From: Chloroflexota bacterium
GTDB taxonomy: Bacteria; Chloroflexota; Dormibacteria; Dormibacterales; Dormibacteraceae
Length of the DNA: 9,198 nucleotides
Direction of reading: 5' to 3'
NCBI GenBank assembly: GCA_005888075.1
Contig: VBKD01000003.1
Location: 1-9,198, forward strand
Shown: piece by piece, positions 6,266 through 9,198 of the stretch
Position numbering within the stretch: position 1 is the stretch's first letter
How the letters are laid out: each line of letters starts with the position of its first letter
Translations under genes and position numbers: made by a program
Notes under the pieces: generated by a model
The model's database searches: none
What the model was told of the DNA's origin: nothing
What the model saw: only the letters and a program-made list of their open reading frames with translations

Positions 6266-8029
6266 GTGGCGACCTCCGACGCCGCCCCTCCCCACGGGAT
6301 AAGCGTTCCCGACGCATCCCCGCGGGCACCTGCCGCGAAATCGTCGCGAGGACCCCAAAGGAAGCTCCGCCTCGGCGGTCGCGATTACGCCGTCATCCTG
6401 CCCAGCCTTCGCGACGCGCGGCTGCACGTGGCGGCGGTTCTGCTGACGCTTCAGTTGCTCGGCCAGACCGTCCTTGGTTTCCGGTTGTCGGTCGCCCAGA
6501 TCCTCATCTCTCTCGCGGTGGGCGCGCTGATCGAGTTCGTGGTCGCGTTCTTCAAGGACAAAGTCATCCTGTGGCCCGCCAGCGGACTGCTGACCGGCAA
6601 CAGCACCGCATTCATCCTTCGAACCCCGGGAACGCTGCACGGAGATTGGTGGAGCCTCCATGGAATCTGGATCTTCGTCGGGGTGGTCGCCATCTCCATG
6701 ATTTCGAAGTACCTGATCCGCTGGAAGGGCCGGCACATCTTCAACCCTTCCAACCTCGGGCTGGTACTCGCTTTCGTCGCGCTGGGGCCGCAGTACACGG
6801 AGCCGATGGACCTCTTCTGGATCCCCATGGGTCCGTGGATGATCGTGACGTACGCGATCCTCATCGTCGGGGGCCTTCTGATCGGCTGGGAGCTCAAGCT
6901 GCTCGGCCTCGAGCTTGGCTTCATGGTCGCGTTCGCGGCGGGTGTGGCCATCGCTCTGGCAGCAGTGCCCGACCACTGCATGGTCGCAAGCTGGCACGTG
7001 ACGCCCATGTGCGGACAGGAGCTGTGGCAGGTCCTCGTCACCTCTCCGGAATTGCTGATCTTTGCCTTCTTCATGGTTCCCGATCCCAGGACAGTGCCCG
7101 ACGGCCAGGCGGCGCGGTTCGTGTTCGGCCTCCTCGTCGGGTTGCTGGCCGTTGTCCTCTTGGGTCCGACGGCGCTCGAGTTCTGGACCAAGACCGCCAT
7201 CCTGGCGAGCCTCGTCATCGCATGCGCGCTGCGCTTCGGCCTGGCGCGGTTGCTCGCGCCCCTCGATGAGGCCGGCGGGCGACTCGCAGCCATGCGCCGT
7301 ATCGGCTGGGCGGCGCCCGCGGTGCTGGGAGTGACCCTTCTATCTCTAAGCGCGCTGCCGGTGGCCGCGGACATCTCGACGCACGGTCCGCAGCCCGCGG
7401 CCGGGCTGACCGACGGATCGAGGCCGAACTTCACGTACAAAATCGGTGGTGGACCGGCCATCGGCGGCTGGGTCTCGGATTCGGCCGGCGCGGCTCTGCC
7501 TCCGCAGTCCAGCTCGGGTCCGGGCTCGGCCTCGGCCCGAGTGTGGGCCCTGCCGCCGATACCCCCGGTGAGCGTCGCTTCGAATGTGATGACGTTTGAT
7601 CCATCGATCACGCCGCAGTCGGCCGCACGCCTGGCGCATGACGTCGTGCTCGATCTCATCATCGAGTCCGAAGCGCGCCGCGCTCACGACCTGCAGCTGG
7701 CCGCAACCGGCGCTGAGGGTGATGGACTCACCGAGTTCACGGACGTCATCAAGCAGGACATCGCAACGGGCAAGATCGTCCAGAAGACATACACCTTCGA
7801 CCAGGTCAAGCTCGAGCTGTTCTTGCCCAAATTCGCGTCCCAGGCGCCTCGCTTGATGGGGATAACGCTGCACGGCACAGCCACGCTGATCACGCGCGAC
7901 GCGTCAGGCAAGGTGCTGTCGCAGACGGCGTCCAGTTACTCCAAGAGCTGGGGGCTCAACGGAGCCAATGGCCCTGAGGGCCACCAGACCATCGTCGTGG
8001 ACTACACCGGACTGGCCCCCGCACCCTGA
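6266..8029 (+). CDS. NqrB/RnfD-like multi-pass membrane protein with extra C-terminal domain
   Basis: Membrane protein of 587 residues. After a polar N-terminus (about 1-45) come roughly ten hydrophobic segments to about residue 370. Motifs match the NQR2/RnfD superfamily: ILWPASGLLTGNSTAFIL near 100, GRHIFNPSNLG (155-165) and SPELLIFAFFMVPDPRT (260-276). The core is closer to the unbound RnfD-like proteins known from enediyne clusters (E5/UnbU type) than to true Rnf subunits, and no other rnf or nqr gene is nearby. I do not see the classic covalent-flavin threonine motif. Beyond the membrane part, a Gly/Ser/Pro-rich linker (about 385-435) leads to a soluble domain (about 435-587), probably extracytoplasmic, which I do not recognise. 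GTG 6266 is the first possible start after an in-frame stop at 6233; there is no Shine-Dalgarno, consistent with a near-leaderless mRNA. A role in electron transfer or transport is only suggested. Confidence 0.8.
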   Translation: MATSDAAPPHGISVPDASPRAPAAKSSRGPQRKLRLGGRDYAVILPSLRDARLHVAAVLLTLQLLGQTVLGFRLSVAQILISLAVGALIEFVVAFFKDKVILWPASGLLTGNSTAFILRTPGTLHGDWWSLHGIWIFVGVVAISMISKYLIRWKGRHIFNPSNLGLVLAFVALGPQYTEPMDLFWIPMGPWMIVTYAILIVGGLLIGWELKLLGLELGFMVAFAAGVAIALAAVPDHCMVASWHVTPMCGQELWQVLVTSPELLIFAFFMVPDPRTVPDGQAARFVFGLLVGLLAVVLLGPTALEFWTKTAILASLVIACALRFGLARLLAPLDEAGGRLAAMRRIGWAAPAVLGVTLLSLSALPVAADISTHGPQPAAGLTDGSRPNFTYKIGGGPAIGGWVSDSAGAALPPQSSSGPGSASARVWALPPIPPVSVASNVMTFDPSITPQSAARLAHDVVLDLIIESEARRAHDLQLAATGAEGDGLTEFTDVIKQDIATGKIVQKTYTFDQVKLELFLPKFASQAPRLMGITLHGTATLITRDASGKVLSQTASSYSKSWGLNGANGPEGHQTIVVDYTGLAPAP

Positions 8030-8049
8030 GAGTTAGGACTGCTCTCGGG
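8025..8049. terminator. Possible bidirectional terminator hairpin between convergent genes
   Basis: CCTGAGAG (8025-8032) can pair with CTCTCGGG (8042-8049) as an 8-bp stem with one T-G wobble and a 9-nt loop. It spans the stop of the membrane protein gene and the last codons of the opposing selenoprotein gene, which are only 3 bp apart. No T-tract follows on either strand, so intrinsic termination is uncertain. Confidence 0.35.
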
Positions 8050-8623
8050 TGACCGCTCCGGGTATTCCGTCCGGCTCGTAGACAGCGGGCGGTTCGATGT
8101 CGAAAGTGTCGGCGAGCCTGACGAACAGGTTGAACAGCGCGGCATCGTAAGCCGCCTCCGCTATCTGCTCGTCGGTCCAGCCCACATCGCGCAGGCCCTG
8201 GACCTGCTCGTCGGTGACGCGGTAAGCCCCTTTGGTAATAGTGCCGGCGAACTCGAGCAGGAGGCGCTCGGGCCGGTCCAGCCCAGCCGCATCGAGGTCA
8301 CCGTCGCGGAGCGCTTGGGCCGCCTTCTCGTGCGTCTCGCCCTGCAACTGCAGGAACCATGTGTGGGAGCTGAGTCAATAACGGCAGCGATTGAGCGCCG
8401 AGACGTATGAGGCGATCATCTCGTGCTGCGCTCTCGTGAGGGCTCCGTCGCTGAAGTGGAGGCGCGACGCGGTATCGATCGCAGCCAGAAAATCCGGCCG
8501 CAAGCTCATTGTCCGGAGGATGTCGGGCACGACGTGGGCGACGCTGCGCTGCTTGGCGCCGGCGTAGAGTTCGGCCAGCGGGCCCGAGGCGCCGGCCTCG
8601 TCGACCATCTTGATCCGCGCCAT
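8033..8623 (-). CDS. AhpD-like peroxidase-related selenoprotein (in-frame TGA read as selenocysteine)
   Basis: Predicted cytoplasmic thiol/selenol peroxidase of the carboxymuconolactone decarboxylase/AhpD superfamily, 196 residues including selenocysteine 83. ATG 8623 opens 82 residues ending TRAQHEMIASYVSALNRCRY; then a TGA (8377-8375) falls at the second position of the family's CxxCxxxH motif, giving Cys80-R-Y-Sec83-L-S-S-His87. The same frame continues for 113 residues (LSSHTWFLQ, ITKGAYRVTDEQV, WTDEQIAEAAYDAALFNLF, RLADTFDIEPP), a complete family C-terminus, to TAA 8033. A SECIS-like hairpin lies downstream of the TGA. Family members reduce peroxides or act in related redox steps; the substrate is unknown. 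The gene lies 30 bp after the haemoglobin gene and is probably co-transcribed. The alternative, a nonsense mutation at a cysteine codon, is less likely because both halves are intact and the TGA is at the catalytic residue. Confidence 0.85.
8340..8377 (-). promoter_or_regulatory. Sec codon (TGA) and bacterial SECIS-like hairpin
   Basis: On the minus strand TGA (8377-8375) is followed by 25 nt and then a 4-nt loop AGTT (8349-8346). The loop closes on the stem TCCTGC (8355-8350) with GCAGGG (8345-8340), six pairs counting one terminal T-G. The described bacterial SECIS pattern asks for a stem-loop inside the coding region, a G among the first two loop bases and a loop about 16-37 nt from the UGA; all three hold. 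It would bind SelB to deliver Sec-tRNA. The stem is short and GC-rich, so the structure alone is not proof. Confidence 0.65.
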
Positions 8624-8653
8624 GGCAGGGTAACGACCAGCCTCTGCGGGTGG

Positions 8654-9100
8654 TTACGTCTCCGGGCCGTTCCAGGACCAATGCGGCATCGGTCGCCCGG
8701 TCGGCGCCACCGACCCCTGCGCCGCATAGCCGCCGACCTCGTTCACGGCCCACTCGATATAGGACCTGAGGGTGGCGCGGAACTCTGGGTCATCAAGCAG
8801 TCCCGCATCGTCGGCCGCCTGCACGAAGCAGGCGATGAAGCGTGTGTTCATCTCGTCGCTTCCGCCCTGGCCGGCGTGAATTGCGAGCATCCCCGAGTGG
8901 CCGCCAAGCGCCGAGTATCGGGCCGGTCCTCCGAAGACCTCTGCCCAGTAGCCGGCCAGGTGGTCGACGTGCTGGGGACTCGAATGCGAGAAGGGGTGGT
9001 TGAGCTCGGGATCGGCCATGCAAAGCTCGTGAAACGCCGCAGTGAAAGCGAGCCACGCTGCATCGCCACCAGCGAACTCGTAAATCGACGGTCTGGCCAT
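8654..9100 (-). CDS. Group II-like truncated haemoglobin
   Basis: Small haem protein of 148 residues with a 2-on-2 globin pattern: SIYEFAGGDAAW at the start, FHELCMADPELNHPFSH for the B helix and CD turn, YWAEVFGGPARYS before the F helix, and MLAIHAG carrying the proximal His75. Group II globins bind oxygen, NO or peroxide; the role here is unknown. Aligned by eye to Mycobacterium tuberculosis HbO, position B10 is His24 (usually Tyr), CD1 is Phe37 and G8 is Phe88 (usually Trp), so the distal pocket differs from well-studied members. ATG 9100 is preceded by no Shine-Dalgarno but has TAACAT 6 nt upstream, suggesting a leaderless mRNA. Thirty bp separate it from the selenoprotein gene, so a shared redox or nitrosative-stress role is plausible. 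The C-terminal tail rich in Pro and Trp (PHWSWNG) extends past the globin fold. Confidence 0.88.
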   Translation of the reverse strand: MARPSIYEFAGGDAAWLAFTAAFHELCMADPELNHPFSHSSPQHVDHLAGYWAEVFGGPARYSALGGHSGMLAIHAGQGGSDEMNTRFIACFVQAADDAGLLDDPEFRATLRSYIEWAVNEVGGYAAQGSVAPTGRPMPHWSWNGPET

Positions 9101-9106
9101 GCCCGG

Positions 9107-9112
9107 ATGTTA
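9107..9112 (-). promoter_or_regulatory. Leaderless -10 box (TAACAT) of the haemoglobin-selenoprotein operon
   Basis: Minus-strand TAACAT fits TANNNT and ends 6 nt before ATG 9100, so transcription would begin at or next to the A of the start codon. There is no Shine-Dalgarno, as expected for leaderless genes. The region 17 nt upstream (CCAGGC) is not a good -35. Confidence 0.45.
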
Positions 9113-9136
9113 GCCCCTGTTTCTTAACAGCCTGGA

Positions 9137-9165
9137 TTGGCCCAGAAACTCCGGCCGCCTAGAGT
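9137..9165 (+). promoter_or_regulatory. Promoter of the divergent leaderless gene at 9173
   Basis: TTGGCC (9137-9142), a 17-nt spacer, then TAGAGT (9160-9165) and 7 nt to ATG 9173. The -10 fits TANNNT and the predicted start site falls on the A of ATG, so the transcript should be leaderless. It is back to back with the haemoglobin promoter in a 72-bp gap. Confidence 0.55.
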
Positions 9166-9172
9166 CGAACGC

Positions 9173-9198
9173 ATGTACGACACCACACATCAAACCAA
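9173..9198 (+). CDS. Start of an unidentified gene (partial, runs off right edge)
   Basis: ATG 9173 opens MYDTTHQT and then the window ends. The call rests on the promoter spacing upstream, which puts the predicted transcription start on this ATG, and on the divergent layout. Eight codons are too few to suggest a family. Confidence 0.5.

Noticed and set aside
6191..6997. Long N-terminal extension of the lipoprotein reading frame (total 593 codons)
   Set aside because: It is antisense to the RnfD-like gene, is composed of charged low-complexity residues, and would bury the lipoprotein signal in the middle of the protein.
8375..8623. AhpD-like gene as a pseudogene or as two separate genes
   Set aside because: The halves are in the same frame with no loss, the TGA sits precisely on the active-site Cys codon, and the second half has no start codon with a ribosome site. 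Selenocysteine explains this better, though a nonsense mutation is not formally excluded.
1..9198. Search for mobile elements, CRISPR arrays, tRNA or rRNA genes
   Set aside because: No transposase, integrase, terminal repeats, regularly spaced repeats or tRNA-like cloverleaf was seen, and base composition looks even apart from the short promoter regions.

Overview
The window is a GC-rich bacterial chromosome segment packed with genes. It carries a GalT and an F420-type luciferase-like oxidoreductase, several apparently leaderless genes behind TANNNT-type -10 boxes, and a family-1 sugar importer. Together these suggest a soil-type member of the Actinomycetota / Chloroflexota / Dormibacterota assemblage. 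This placement is inference from gene content and style, and I cannot name a genus. I see no rRNA, tRNA, CRISPR array, insertion sequence or phage gene, so the segment reads as ordinary chromosome.

Left part (1-5219), a sugar-use module. A minus-strand importer operon encodes a Tat-type lipoprotein sugar-binding protein (799-2175) followed by a MalF-type permease that runs off the left edge (1-782). It is driven from a 160-bp divergent region holding a clear sigma70-like promoter, a strong Shine-Dalgarno and a perfect 13-bp inverted repeat. On the other side of that region a plus-strand operon starts: a DeoR-family regulator (2336-3136), an unrecognised 54-residue basic protein (3108-3272), galactose-1-phosphate uridylyltransferase galT (3265-4230) and an LLM-class F420-dependent oxidoreductase (4227-5219). 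Each of these genes overlaps the next (29, 8 and 4 bp). The simplest reading is that DeoR senses a phosphorylated sugar, controls the divergent importer and its own operon, and GalT feeds the imported sugar into the Leloir pathway. The substrate could be galactose or a galactoside, but this is not shown.

Middle part (5216-8029), envelope genes. A two-domain lipoprotein of unknown function (minus strand) ends on the same CTAG that ends the oxidoreductase. It is divergent from a 587-residue membrane protein with an NqrB/RnfD-like core and an extra C-terminal soluble domain. The two starts flank a palindrome, GCATACTATGC, that offers a -10 hexamer in each direction.

Right part (8033-9198), redox genes. 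A group II-like truncated haemoglobin with an unusual predicted haem pocket is followed 30 bp later by an AhpD-like peroxidase gene interrupted by one in-frame TGA. The TGA lies exactly where the family has the second cysteine of its CxxC motif, the frame continues to a normal C-terminus, and a hairpin fitting the bacterial SECIS pattern lies 25 nt downstream. I therefore annotate 8033-8623 as one selenoprotein gene, with a C-R-Y-U-x-x-x-H active site. Gene callers would split or truncate it. This is the most notable item in the window. A divergent, apparently leaderless gene begins at 9173 and leaves the window after eight codons.
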